Of a stretch of DNA of 64,000 nucleotides, positions 8,285 to 16,726 are shown piece by piece. The DNA lies in contig JBFMHP010000033.1 of assembly GCA_040752855.1 (NCBI GenBank), forward strand, positions 1 to 64,000, in the 5' to 3' direction. The stretch comes from JBFMHP01 sp040752855 (lineage in GTDB: Bacteria; Pseudomonadota; Gammaproteobacteria; RBG-16-57-12). Positions within the stretch are counted from its first letter, which is position 1. Each line of letters starts with the position of its first letter. Position numbers and translations under genes: made by a program. Below the pieces are notes generated by a model. The model was given only the letters and a program-made list of their open reading frames with translations, had not been told where the DNA came from and ran no database searches.

Positions 8285-8890
8285 ATGAGAACAACTATTT
8301 TAGCCCTTACCCTCGGCCTTGCCGGCGCCCTGACCGCCGGAGCGGCCTTGGCCGACAACCCCAAGGTCAAGCTCGAAACCAATATGGGATCGATCACGAT
8401 CGAGCTCTACCCGGACAAGGCCCCCAAAACCGTCCAGAACTTCCTCGATTATGCGAATTCCGGCTTCTATGAAGGCACCATCTTTCATCGCGTCATCAAC
8501 GGCTTCATGATCCAGGGCGGCGGCTTTACCCAGGACTACGCACAAAAGCAGACCAAGGCCCCGGTGCAGAACGAGGCCGACAATGGCCTGACCAACGATC
8601 GCGGCACCGTCGCCATGGCGCGCACCAATGATCCCCACTCGGCCACGGCACAATTCTTCATCAACGTGGTGGACAACGGCTTCCTCAACCACAGCGGCAA
8701 GACCCCGCGCGGCTGGGGCTATGCCGTGTTCGGCAAGGTCACCGAGGGCATGGACGTCGTCGATCAGATCAAGGCGGTGAAGACCGGCGCGCGCGGTCCG
8801 TTCTCACAGGATGCGCCCCTGTCGCCGGTTGTGATTAAAAAGGCGACTGTTCTGAGCAAAGCGCCTGAAAAAGGTGAAAAGGCCAAGTAA
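8285..8890 (+). CDS. ppiA: Periplasmic peptidyl-prolyl cis-trans isomerase (cyclophilin)
   Basis: A 201-residue cyclophilin with a Sec signal peptide ending around GAALA (residue 23), so it folds proteins in the periplasm. Cyclophilin motifs are clear: FHRVINGFMIQGGG with the catalytic arginine, AMARTNDPHSATAQFFINV and FGKVTEGMDVVD. The C-terminus adds a short lysine-rich tail. The start follows a very strong GGAGGAGG site. It lies upstream of a cytosolic paralogue, ppiB; the two share the whole cyclophilin core. Confidence 0.93.
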   Translation: MRTTILALTLGLAGALTAGAALADNPKVKLETNMGSITIELYPDKAPKTVQNFLDYANSGFYEGTIFHRVINGFMIQGGGFTQDYAQKQTKAPVQNEADNGLTNDRGTVAMARTNDPHSATAQFFINVVDNGFLNHSGKTPRGWGYAVFGKVTEGMDVVDQIKAVKTGARGPFSQDAPLSPVVIKKATVLSKAPEKGEKAK

Positions 8891-8897
8891 GTAAAAC

Positions 8898-8950
8898 GGG
8901 GGATATCTTGATTATCCCCCTCACCCCCACCCTCTCCCTGTGGGAGAGGG
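8898..8950. repeat. Inverted repeat plus CCCTCTCCC palindrome between ppiA and ppiB
   Basis: 8898-8920 is a GGGGGATA/TATCCCCC hairpin just after the ppiA stop. It is followed by CCCTCTCCC...GGGAGAGGG at 8930-8950, the same kind of palindrome that recurs four times at 58.47-58.71 kb. No T run follows, so transcription may continue into ppiB. Confidence 0.6.
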
Positions 8951-8988
8951 AGTCGCTCGCACCAATACTACTCAACAGGTAACCTAAT

Positions 8989-9489
8989 ATGGTTAAGATT
9001 CACACCAGCAAAGGCATCATCACCCTCGAACTGTTTGCGGACACTGCGCCCAAGACGGTCGAAAACTTTCTGCAATATGCCCGCGATGGCTTTTATGAAG
9101 GCACGCTGTTTCATCGCGTGATCAAAGGCTTCATGATCCAAGGCGGCGGTCTGACACCGGACATGAAACAGAAGAAGACCCGCGCCCCCATCACCAACGA
9201 GGCCTGCAAGGAATTGAGCAACGCGCGCGGCACCATCGCCATGGCGCGCACGCCCGACCCGCACTCGGCCACCGCCCAGTTTTTCATCAACGTGAAGAAC
9301 AACAACTTCCTGGATTTCAGATCGCCGACGCCGGATGGCTGGGGTTACTGCGTATTCGGCAAGGTGACCGGCGGCATGGATATCATCGAAGCCATCGAGA
9401 ACGTCTCCACCACCTCGCGCGCCGGACATCAGGACGTGCCGGCCGACGATGTGCTGATCGAGAAGGTCGAAGTGGTGGACGCTGTCTAA
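8989..9489 (+). CDS. ppiB: Cytosolic peptidyl-prolyl cis-trans isomerase B
   Basis: A 166-residue cyclophilin without a signal peptide, so cytosolic. It has FHRVIKGFMIQGGGL, AMARTPDPHSATAQFFINV and a WGYCVFGKVTGG region. Length is normal for PpiB. It follows ppiA by about 100 bases and is only six bases ahead of lpxH, so ppiB and lpxH probably form an operon; the same ppiB-lpxH pairing occurs in other gammaproteobacteria. Confidence 0.93.
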   Translation: MVKIHTSKGIITLELFADTAPKTVENFLQYARDGFYEGTLFHRVIKGFMIQGGGLTPDMKQKKTRAPITNEACKELSNARGTIAMARTPDPHSATAQFFINVKNNNFLDFRSPTPDGWGYCVFGKVTGGMDIIEAIENVSTTSRAGHQDVPADDVLIEKVEVVDAV

Positions 9490-9495
9490 ACCACC

Positions 9496-10218
9496 ATGGC
9501 GACCTATTTCATCTCCGACCTGCATCTAAACGGCGAACCCGAGTTGACCGGGCTCTTCACACGTTTTTTGCGCGAAGAGGCCATTCACGCCGACGCACTG
9601 TATATCCTCGGCGACCTGTTCGAGGCCTGGATCGGCGACGATGCCATCGCCCCCTGGCTGCAACCCGTGCTTGCCGCGATCAAGGATCTCGGCACCGCCG
9701 GTGTCCCGGTCTACATCGCCCACGGCAACCGCGACTTTCTGCTTGGTGAGACATTTTGCCGGCACACCGGCTGCCAACTGCTCGCGACGCCCTGTGTCAT
9801 TAACCTGCACGGCCGCCCCACCCTGCTCCTGCACGGGGATGAACTGTGCACCGATGACAAGGAATATCAGCAGCTGCGCCTGATGCTGCGCAATCCCCAG
9901 TGGCAGGCGCAATTCCTCGCTCTGCCACTAGCGACACGCATCGAACAAGCCAAGGCCTTGCGCGAGAAGAGCAAGGAGGCCGTGCAACACAAGGCTTACG
10001 AGATCATGGACGTCAATGCACAGACTGTGAGCGACTATCTGGAGCGCTACCAAGTGGATGCGATGATCCATGGCCACACCCATCGCCCCGCCGTGCATAC
10101 GGTGGCGCAAGGAACCAGCACGGCAACGCGTTATGTGCTAGGTGACTGGCATCCGAATGGCGCCAAGCTCCTGCGGTGTGATATGCAGGGATGCCAACTC
10201 ATGCACTATCCGGCGTAA
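9496..10218 (+). CDS. lpxH: UDP-2,3-diacylglucosamine diphosphatase
   Basis: A 240-residue calcineurin-like phosphoesterase that hydrolyses UDP-2,3-diacylglucosamine to lipid X at the inner face of the inner membrane (lipid A pathway). All metal-binding motifs are present: SDLHLN, GDLFEAWIGDD, GNRDFLLG, LLHGDELCTDD and HGHTHRP near residue 194. Length matches LpxH. It lies directly downstream of ppiB. Other lipid A genes (kdsB, lpxK, msbA) are near 38-42 kb. Confidence 0.95.
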   Translation: MATYFISDLHLNGEPELTGLFTRFLREEAIHADALYILGDLFEAWIGDDAIAPWLQPVLAAIKDLGTAGVPVYIAHGNRDFLLGETFCRHTGCQLLATPCVINLHGRPTLLLHGDELCTDDKEYQQLRLMLRNPQWQAQFLALPLATRIEQAKALREKSKEAVQHKAYEIMDVNAQTVSDYLERYQVDAMIHGHTHRPAVHTVAQGTSTATRYVLGDWHPNGAKLLRCDMQGCQLMHYPA

Positions 10219-10225
10219 CTTCAAT

Positions 10226-10348
10226 GTAGGGTGGGTTCGGCGTTTTTTGCCGTAACCCACCAATCCGTGCCGCAAGGCACTCAATTGATTATCGTGTTGC
10301 TTCGCAACGATTGATGGGCTACGGCAAAAAACGCCGAACCCATCCTAC
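10226..10348. mobile_element. MITE-like 123-bp palindromic element
   Basis: Terminal inverted repeats of 29 bases (GTAGGGTGGGTTCGGCG...; the other end differs by one base) enclose 65 bases with smaller hairpins such as GTTGCTTCGCAAC. No coding capacity. The GTAGGGTGGGTT type is a widespread non-autonomous repeat in proteobacteria. Its right end supplies the TAG stop codon of the adjacent lipoprotein gene. Confidence 0.65.
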
Positions 10349-11037
10349 TTTTTATACCACTCCGGCAGCGTGTTGAAATTCAGATCGTCCGACGGAATGA
10401 TGTTGACGCGATACTCTTGGATGAACAGGGAGTAACCATCGCTGCCCCACTGCCGCGCCGGAAAGCCGACCTCCACGCGTTTCTCGGGCGCCGCTACGTT
10501 GATGAACCGGGCGCAGCCGCCTTCCGCCAAGGCGTCGAAGGCCGGATCATTGGCTTTGACTGAATAATATTCGCGCAACGCCTCTCGCACCTCCGGCAGC
10601 ATATCCTGCACGCCGATGACGTTAAAACAGGTTTCGCCATTCACCTTGATGCGCAGATGATTGGCTTCAGTGTCCGTCAACAGTTTACTGGGATTGGTTT
10701 CGGATTCGATGCGGTATTGCGTGAGATCCGCCGGGGCGCGCTGCCCGCTGATCTCCTTGATGGTCTTCTGCTCGCCATCGACCTCATAGATCGTTTTGGT
10801 GGTGCGCCGGAACAATGTGTAGTTTTCGGGATGGTTCACCGGGCCGAAGTGGATGAAATCCTTGTGCACGAACATGTGCACCAGGCGCGGCTCGCTTTGT
10901 CCCGGCAACGCTTCGTAAAAATAAATGGCCACACCGGCCTTTTCCGCGGGATCGGCCGCTTTTTCCTGCACAGCGGCGCAACCCGACAATACCGCCAACG
11001 CCCCCAATGCAACATACAACTTCGTGATTCTGCTCAT
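10345..11037 (-). CDS. Putative outer-membrane or periplasmic lipoprotein, unknown function
   Basis: 230 residues. The start at 11037 gives a lipoprotein signal peptide with lipobox LSGC at cysteine 20; longer upstream starts would run inside the DUF455 gene. The mature part is soluble and has no family I recognise. The ATG overlaps the stop of the DUF455 gene by four bases (ATGA), so the two are translationally coupled and probably co-transcribed with amrS. The final codon and stop fall in the palindromic element that follows, so the native C-terminus may have been altered by its insertion. Confidence 0.7.
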   Translation of the reverse strand: MSRITKLYVALGALAVLSGCAAVQEKAADPAEKAGVAIYFYEALPGQSEPRLVHMFVHKDFIHFGPVNHPENYTLFRRTTKTIYEVDGEQKTIKEISGQRAPADLTQYRIESETNPSKLLTDTEANHLRIKVNGETCFNVIGVQDMLPEVREALREYYSVKANDPAFDALAEGGCARFINVAAPEKRVEVGFPARQWGSDGYSLFIQEYRVNIIPSDDLNFNTLPEWYKK

Positions 11038-11840
11038 GACCCCAATGCTACCTCTGTTAATCGTTTTAGTTCTGAATCGGTGAAGCCGGCCTTCTCCCGC
11101 GCCTCGATATGAAACGGCGCGCGGATCTGGCCTTTCATGTATCGGGAAATGAGATCGAAGAAGGTCGGCTCCGGGTCCAGTCCGCGTTGCGCGCAGCAAT
11201 ACCGAAACCAGCGCGTGCCGATCTCGACGTGCCCGATCTCATCGCGCTGGATGATTTCCAGGATTGCCACCGCCTTGTCGTCCCCCGATTTGGCAAGGCG
11301 CTTCATTATACCCGGCGTGACATCCAATCCCCTAGCCTCGAGCACACGCGGCACCAAGGCCATGCGCACCAGCACATCATGCGCCGTTGCTTGGGCCATC
11401 TCCCACAACGCCGCGTGGGCGTCGAAGTCGCCGTACTCATGCCCCAGCTCGCGCAGATGGGCGTTGATCAGCTCGAAGTGATAGGCCTCTTCATCCGCCA
11501 CGCGCACCCAGTCGCCGTAGTATTGCTCGGGCATGCCGCGAAAGCGATACACCGCATCCCAGGCGAGGCTGATGGCGGTAAACTCGATGTGCGCAATGGC
11601 GTGAAACAACGCCGCGCGGCCGGCATCGTTATGGATGGAACGTTGCGGCACGTCACGCGGCGGCACCAGGCGCGGACGCGCGGGATGACCGACGTCGCAC
11701 TCGGGTGTCGGCGGGCGGGTGGATGCAAGCGACAACCTGCCTTCACGCCAGGCCTGGGCGGCTTCCTTGGTCAACGCGACCTTCTCGGCCACGGTGGCGG
11801 CATCGAGGCAGCGTTTCGCGCATTCAAAGAGATTGGTCAC
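11034..11840 (-). CDS. DUF455 ferritin-like protein
   Basis: 268 residues matching the DUF455 family of ferritin-like four-helix proteins. The central region has spaced Glu/His residues typical of a di-iron helix bundle: HAIAHIEFTAISLAWD near residue 85, DEEAYHFELI near 117 and EIIQRDEIGHVEIG near 200. Some relatives are annotated as tRNA hydroxylase-like, but function is unproven. It sits between amrS (57 bases upstream) and the lipoprotein gene (4-base overlap), suggesting an operon with the radical SAM gene. Confidence 0.8.
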   Translation of the reverse strand: MTNLFECAKRCLDAATVAEKVALTKEAAQAWREGRLSLASTRPPTPECDVGHPARPRLVPPRDVPQRSIHNDAGRAALFHAIAHIEFTAISLAWDAVYRFRGMPEQYYGDWVRVADEEAYHFELINAHLRELGHEYGDFDAHAALWEMAQATAHDVLVRMALVPRVLEARGLDVTPGIMKRLAKSGDDKAVAILEIIQRDEIGHVEIGTRWFRYCCAQRGLDPEPTFFDLISRYMKGQIRAPFHIEAREKAGFTDSELKRLTEVALGS

Positions 11841-11897
11841 TGGCTTTTCTTGTCCGCGGAAAAGCCCTCATTATATGCGAGATTTAAAGGGAATGTC

Positions 11898-13022
11898 TCA
11901 CACAGCCACGTGAGCGGCGAACTGGCGCAAATTCACCGGCTGGCGGCGCGCGCCCCAATCCCCGGGAGACGGGTCGAATACACCGGCGCACGCGGTGCCG
12001 CATTTGTTGCAGCGGCCCTCGGGGGTGAGGTTCCAATCGGAGAGCACATACCAGTCGCGCCCGATCAACGTCTGCCCGCACTGGTGACAATAGGTGCTCT
12101 GCCCTGCCACATCGTGGACATTGCCGGTATAGGCATAGCGCACGCCGTTGGCCACGGCGATCTGGCGGGCGCGGGTCAGCGTGTGCGGCGGCGTCGGCGG
12201 CTTGTCCAACATCTTCCAGTCGGGATGGAAGGCGGTGAAGTGCATCGGCACATCGGGTCCGAGGTGCTCGACCACCCATTGCGTCATCGCCTGAATCTCC
12301 GACTCCGAATCGTTCTCGCCCGGGATCAACAGCGTCGTCAACTCGATCCAGACCTGGGTGTGGTGCTTGAGGTAGACCAGCGTGTCCAGCACGGGCTGGA
12401 GGTGGCCGCCGCACAGTTTGAAATAGAAATCGTCGGTAAAGGCCTTGAGATCGACATTCGCCGCGTCCATGTATTGATAAAACTCCGCGCGCGGCTCCTC
12501 GCAGACGTAGCCAGAGGTCACCGCCACCGACTTGATCCCGCGCGTGCGGCAAGCCTTGGCCACGTCGATCGCATATTCATGAAAGATGATCGGATCATTG
12601 TAGGTATAGGCCACGCTCCGGCAGCCCAGCTCCTCGGCGGCCCTGGCCACCAGTTCCGGTGCGGCCTCATCGGCCAGGGTATCGATCTCGCGTGATTTGC
12701 TAATGTCCCAGTTCTGACAAAACTTGCAGGCGAGGTTGCAGCCGGCGGTGCCGAAGGACAGGATCGGGGTGCCCGGCAGGAATTGATTCAGGGGCTTTTT
12801 CTCTATCGGATCAATGCAATATCCGCTGGAACGGCCGTAGGTGGTCAGCACCACCTTGTTATCGACGTTGGCGCGGACGAAACACAACCCGCGCTGCCCC
12901 TCGTGCAACTTGCAGTAGCGCGGACAGAGATCGCATTGCACGCGGCCGTCCTCCAAGGCATGCCAATAGCGGGTCGGCCAGGTGTGGGTGATCGCGTCCT
13001 CGTAGTACTCTTTGGTGGTCAT
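11898..13022 (-). CDS. amrS: AmmeMemoRadiSam system radical SAM enzyme
   Basis: 374 residues. The radical SAM cluster motif CNLACKFC is near residue 95, followed by QNW. The N-terminus has CDLCPRYC and a later GLC; the C-terminus has two CxxC pairs (CHQC, CNKC) that may bind zinc or iron. This is the radical SAM partner of the three-protein AmmeMemoRadiSam system, whose reaction is not established. I chose the ATG at 13022; an in-frame GTG at 13055 would add 11 residues. Neither has a strong ribosome site. Divergent from amrB with only 74 bases between starts, so the promoters overlap. Confidence 0.85.
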   Translation of the reverse strand: MTTKEYYEDAITHTWPTRYWHALEDGRVQCDLCPRYCKLHEGQRGLCFVRANVDNKVVLTTYGRSSGYCIDPIEKKPLNQFLPGTPILSFGTAGCNLACKFCQNWDISKSREIDTLADEAAPELVARAAEELGCRSVAYTYNDPIIFHEYAIDVAKACRTRGIKSVAVTSGYVCEEPRAEFYQYMDAANVDLKAFTDDFYFKLCGGHLQPVLDTLVYLKHHTQVWIELTTLLIPGENDSESEIQAMTQWVVEHLGPDVPMHFTAFHPDWKMLDKPPTPPHTLTRARQIAVANGVRYAYTGNVHDVAGQSTYCHQCGQTLIGRDWYVLSDWNLTPEGRCNKCGTACAGVFDPSPGDWGARRQPVNLRQFAAHVAV

Positions 13023-13096
13023 CGGCTTGTCTTGCCCGTAAAAACGGCTATACACATATAATCAAAGTATGGATCTAAATATCAGGAACTCAAGCG

Positions 13097-13882
13097 ATGG
13101 GCACGACACGCTATCCGGCGGTGGCCGGTATGTTTTATCCCGATGATCCGGCCGAGTTGCGCGCCATGATTACGGAATTCCTTCAACACGCCGCGCCCGA
13201 CGGCCCGGCACCCAAGGCCTTGATCGCACCCCACGCGGGTTATATCTATTCGGGGCCCATCGCCGCCTCGGCCTATGCCCGCCTCAAGCCAGTGAAAGAC
13301 ACGATCAAGAAGGTCGTGCTGCTCGGCCCCTCGCACCGCGTGGCGTTTCGCGGCCTGGCCGCCCCGCAGGCCGATGAGTTTCTCACACCGCTGGGGCGCA
13401 TTCGCATCGATCAGACGGCCATCAAAGCCATCCTCTCACTGCCCCAAGTGCACGTCCTGGATCAGGCGCACCTGATGGAACACAGCCTCGAAGTGCACCT
13501 GCCCTTTTTGCAGATGGTACTGCGCGACTTCGCCCTCGTCCCCTTGGTTGTGGGCGAGGCGAGCGCCGAGGAGGTCAGCGAAGTCCTCGAACGCCTTTGG
13601 GGTAATAAGGAGACCTTGATCGTCGTCAGCTCCGATCTCAGTCACTATCTCAGTTATAACGCCGCGAAGTCGATGGACCGCCAGACCTCCACCGCCATCG
13701 AAACCCTGGACAGCGCCGCCATCGGCCACGAACAGGCCTGTGGCCGCACGCCCATCATCGGACTGCTGCATTCAGCCCGCCGCCATCATATGCAGGTGCA
13801 CACCATCGATCTGCGCAACTCCGGCGACACCTCAGGATCGAAAGACCGCGTGGTCGGATACGGCGCCTATGTCTTCGAATGA
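13097..13882 (+). CDS. amrB: AmmeMemoRadiSam system protein B (MEMO-like)
   Basis: 261 residues, the bacterial homologue of eukaryotic MEMO1, with the LigB/extradiol dioxygenase-like fold. Histidines expected in the metal site are seen in PHAGYIYSG (near residue 38), EHSLEVHLPF (near 134) and SSDLSHYL (near 180). Whether the family is an enzyme is unresolved. Its stop overlaps the start region of amrA, and amrS is divergent next to it, so all three components are together. Confidence 0.88.
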   Translation: MGTTRYPAVAGMFYPDDPAELRAMITEFLQHAAPDGPAPKALIAPHAGYIYSGPIAASAYARLKPVKDTIKKVVLLGPSHRVAFRGLAAPQADEFLTPLGRIRIDQTAIKAILSLPQVHVLDQAHLMEHSLEVHLPFLQMVLRDFALVPLVVGEASAEEVSEVLERLWGNKETLIVVSSDLSHYLSYNAAKSMDRQTSTAIETLDSAAIGHEQACGRTPIIGLLHSARRHHMQVHTIDLRNSGDTSGSKDRVVGYGAYVFE

Positions 13883-14444
13883 TCGCGACGACTACAACCC
13901 CGCGCAACACGCGCGCCTGCTCGCGGTGGCGCGGCAATCCGTCGAGCATGGTTTGATCTTTCATCGTGAATTGGAGATTGCCGCCGAAGAGACCGATCCC
14001 GAGTTGCTGGAAAAGCGTGCGAGCTTCGTCACCCTCTTGCGGAATCACGAACTGCGCGGCTGCATCGGCACGCTCGAGTCCTACCAGCCGCTCATCCAGG
14101 ATGTCGCGCACAATGCCTATGCTGCCGCCTTCTCGGACCCGCGGTTTCCGCCGGTCGAGCGTTCGGAGCTCGACAACCTCACCATCCACATCTCCATCCT
14201 CACACCGCCGCAGCCGATGGCGGTTGTCTCGGAGCAGGATTTACTCACGCAACTGGTCCCCAACGAAGATGGCTTGATACTTCAGGATGGCAGGCGTCGC
14301 AGCACCTTTCTGCCCTCGGTCTGGGAATCACTGCCGACGCCGCGTGAATTCGTCGGTCACCTCAAGCTCAAGGCAGGCCTGCCCTCGAACCATTGGTCGG
14401 ATACCATCCGCTTCCAGCGGTATCGCACGATCGTGATCGAATGA
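13869..14444 (+). CDS. amrA: AmmeMemoRadiSam system protein A (AMMECR1 domain)
   Basis: 191 residues covering an AMMECR1 domain with the hallmark LRGCIGTLE stretch near residue 58 and a C-terminal FLPSVWESLPTPREFVGHLK. The ATG at 13869 overlaps the last 14 bases of amrB, implying translational coupling. A longer open frame upstream is only amrB read in another frame. Cytosolic, function unknown; named from co-occurrence with MEMO-like and radical SAM proteins. Confidence 0.87.
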   Translation: MSSNDRDDYNPAQHARLLAVARQSVEHGLIFHRELEIAAEETDPELLEKRASFVTLLRNHELRGCIGTLESYQPLIQDVAHNAYAAAFSDPRFPPVERSELDNLTIHISILTPPQPMAVVSEQDLLTQLVPNEDGLILQDGRRRSTFLPSVWESLPTPREFVGHLKLKAGLPSNHWSDTIRFQRYRTIVIE

Positions 14445-14446
14445 AA

Positions 14447-15376
14447 TCAGGGACGTTCGCACTTGCCCAGCGAGCCCTTGGCGCAGACCGTTCCGTCCAC
14501 CCAGATGGCATCGTCGAGCCGCGCATCGGTTAAGCGCGCGCCGCTGAGATTGGCGGCGGCCAGATTGGCCTGGCGCAGATCCGCCCCCATCAGGGAGGCG
14601 TTCATGAGATTGGCCTTTTCCAGCACCGCGTGACTGAGATCGGCGTGATCGAATCGCGCCGCCTGCGCCTGGGCCTCGCGCAGCGTGGCGCCTTTGAGCA
14701 CGCTGCCGGAAAAATCGGCGTAGCGCAAATCGGCACCCGGGAGCATGCTGTATGACAGATCGCTGTTCACGACGCGCGCATACGTCAGATTCGTCCCGCT
14801 GAAATCGACGTTTTGCAGTTTGGCCTGGCTGAGATTGCGATGATTGAGATCGCTATTGACCACGCGGCAGTTCACCCAGTTCACGCCAGGCCCGGGCGGG
14901 GCCAGGCATTCTCCGGCGACGATCGGCTGCTCGGGCTGCAACAGATAGGCGGCGAGACTGATCAGGATCAATCCTCCGATTGCCGCCAGGATCGGGATGG
15001 TGGAAACACTGCGCCGTTTCCCCTCATGGGGTAGCGGCCGATGCGGCGGCGCCGCTCGGGTCCCCTGGCGCCGTTCGGCGGGAGACCCGCCGTGCGTTTC
15101 TGCAAACGGCGTCTCGAGCAACCGCTCGTCCGCCCGGCGCGCGGCCGCTTTCAATTTACCCTCCTTCTGCGGATCGGCAGGATCGATGCGCAGCGCCTCC
15201 AGGACGAAATTCGGCCTATCCTTGAGTGCGGACCACTCGCTCTTGTCGGCTGACACCTCATCGTTCGGAGTAAGCCGTCCCAGCAGCAGGAAATCGGCGA
15301 CGGTGCGCGCCGGAAACGGGCCACGCACCTCCCCGCCGCTTCTCACATACCAAAAACTTGGCTTGTTCATGATCAT
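14447..15376 (-). CDS. GYF-domain, single-membrane-span, pentapeptide-repeat protein
   Basis: 309 residues with three parts. Residues 5-60 form a GYF_2-type domain (FWYVRSGGEVRGPF). A linker rich in Arg and Pro leads to one membrane segment at about residues 125-145 (STIPILAAIGGLILI onward). The C-terminal half is pentapeptide repeats of the A(D/N)LxxA type (ANLMNASLMGADLRQANLAA). The GYF part would be cytosolic and the repeats periplasmic. Function unknown. A second in-frame ATG two codons in is a possible start. Its stop is two bases from that of amrA (convergent). Confidence 0.75.
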   Translation of the reverse strand: MIMNKPSFWYVRSGGEVRGPFPARTVADFLLLGRLTPNDEVSADKSEWSALKDRPNFVLEALRIDPADPQKEGKLKAAARRADERLLETPFAETHGGSPAERRQGTRAAPPHRPLPHEGKRRSVSTIPILAAIGGLILISLAAYLLQPEQPIVAGECLAPPGPGVNWVNCRVVNSDLNHRNLSQAKLQNVDFSGTNLTYARVVNSDLSYSMLPGADLRYADFSGSVLKGATLREAQAQAARFDHADLSHAVLEKANLMNASLMGADLRQANLAAANLSGARLTDARLDDAIWVDGTVCAKGSLGKCERP

Positions 15377-15457
15377 TAATCCGCCGGAAATGCCGACACA
15401 ACAAAGTATTGCGACACCTTCATGTACTGACTTTAATCATCCTTGGACCAGAACCCA

Positions 15458-16726
15458 ATGGAAATCAAGCCCACGCCTTCCCAGATCTCGATCCCGCGCC
15501 AGGGTGCGACACTGTCGGCGCCGTGGCTCGACACCTTGCGCGTCGGGCAAGTGCTGGAGGCCAAGGTCATCGCCAAGCTCGGCGCGGAGCAATACAGCAT
15601 CGAACTCCAAAACACCCGGCTCTTGATCAAATCGACGACCCCGCTAACCGAGGGGCAAACGATACGGCTCAAGCTCGAACACCTCACGCCGCAGCCGGAG
15701 TTCAAGCTGGTGTCCGCGGAACGCGACGAGCCGGTCGCGCAAGCGCTGCGCCACTTGATGCCGAAGCAGGCCCCGCTCGAGCAGTTGCTGGGGCAGCTGC
15801 AGCACATCGTCAAACTGCACCAGGACATGCCGCGACTCCAGGCCGTGCTCCCCGAAGCGGCGCTCAAACTGATACGCCAGCTGATCGCCAATCTCCCCGA
15901 TACCAAGCAACTCGGCAGCGCGGAAGGTCTGAAGCGGGCGCTACAGGATTCCGGGCAATTCCTCGAACAAAAACTTGCTCAGGCCGCCGTGGCGCAGAAC
16001 ACGGTGACCGGGCTGCTCGACAAGGATCTGAAGGTCGCGCTGCTCAATCTGGCCCGGGAGCTGCGCGAACTCGATCAGCGTCTTCAAACCACCCCAGCCG
16101 CGAGTCTCGCGCGAGAGGGCAAGCCAGCGATTCCTCTCGCGCAGATCGCGACCGCCGCCGCGGGCGCAGCCTCACCATCGCCCGGGGCCGACAAGGGCGT
16201 AAGCTCGCCGGCGAGTCCGGGCCCCTCACAGAACGGTAATGTTTCGGAACAGTCGCTCATCCGGGAACTGCTGCGGCACGCCGAAGCCTCGATCGCGCGC
16301 ATCCAGACCCAACAGCTCACGACCCTGCCCACGCCCGACGATCCGAAACTGGTGTGGACCTTCGAGCTGCCGTTACGCCATCAAGAGCGGCTCGACACCG
16401 TGCAGCTGCGCATCCAGCGCGACGGCGGCCACGCGCAGGCGGCCGGCGCAAAGCCCGCCTGGAATGTCTTGATCAGCTTCGAGCTCCAAACGCTCGGACC
16501 TGTGCACGTCAACCTGCGCATGGCCGGCCACGCCCTGCAAGCGGGCGTATGGACGGAACACCCGCTGGCCTTGCAGCTGTTCAACCGGCATCTGGAGGAG
16601 TTGCGCCAGCGGTTGGGGCGAAAAGGGGTGAACGTCGAGCAGTTGCAATGTCACCGCGGCAAACCGCCGCAACTGAACTCCCCGCCGCCTCCAGCGGCGC
16701 GCACCTTGGTGGATATCCAGATATGA
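15458..16726 (+). CDS. fliK: Flagellar hook-length control protein FliK-like
   Basis: 422 residues. The C-terminal third matches the FliK hook-length control domain: WTFELPLRHQERLDTVQLRI, then LGPVHVNLRMAG and a final LNRH-like segment. The first 290 residues are variable and rich in Gln, Ala and Pro, as in rulers. FliK measures the hook and switches export specificity through the FlhB C-domain. The ATG at 15458 is preferred; a TTG 15 bases upstream is possible. It overlaps the FlhB-tail gene by four bases, which fits the known FliK-FlhB interaction. Confidence 0.8.
   Translation: MEIKPTPSQISIPRQGATLSAPWLDTLRVGQVLEAKVIAKLGAEQYSIELQNTRLLIKSTTPLTEGQTIRLKLEHLTPQPEFKLVSAERDEPVAQALRHLMPKQAPLEQLLGQLQHIVKLHQDMPRLQAVLPEAALKLIRQLIANLPDTKQLGSAEGLKRALQDSGQFLEQKLAQAAVAQNTVTGLLDKDLKVALLNLARELRELDQRLQTTPAASLAREGKPAIPLAQIATAAAGAASPSPGADKGVSSPASPGPSQNGNVSEQSLIRELLRHAEASIARIQTQQLTTLPTPDDPKLVWTFELPLRHQERLDTVQLRIQRDGGHAQAAGAKPAWNVLISFELQTLGPVHVNLRMAGHALQAGVWTEHPLALQLFNRHLEELRQRLGRKGVNVEQLQCHRGKPPQLNSPPPPAARTLVDIQI

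Noticed and set aside
11109..12695. A 528-codon plus-strand frame
   Set aside because: Entirely antisense to the DUF455 gene and amrS, both of which have clear family motifs; composition is that of a GC-rich shadow.
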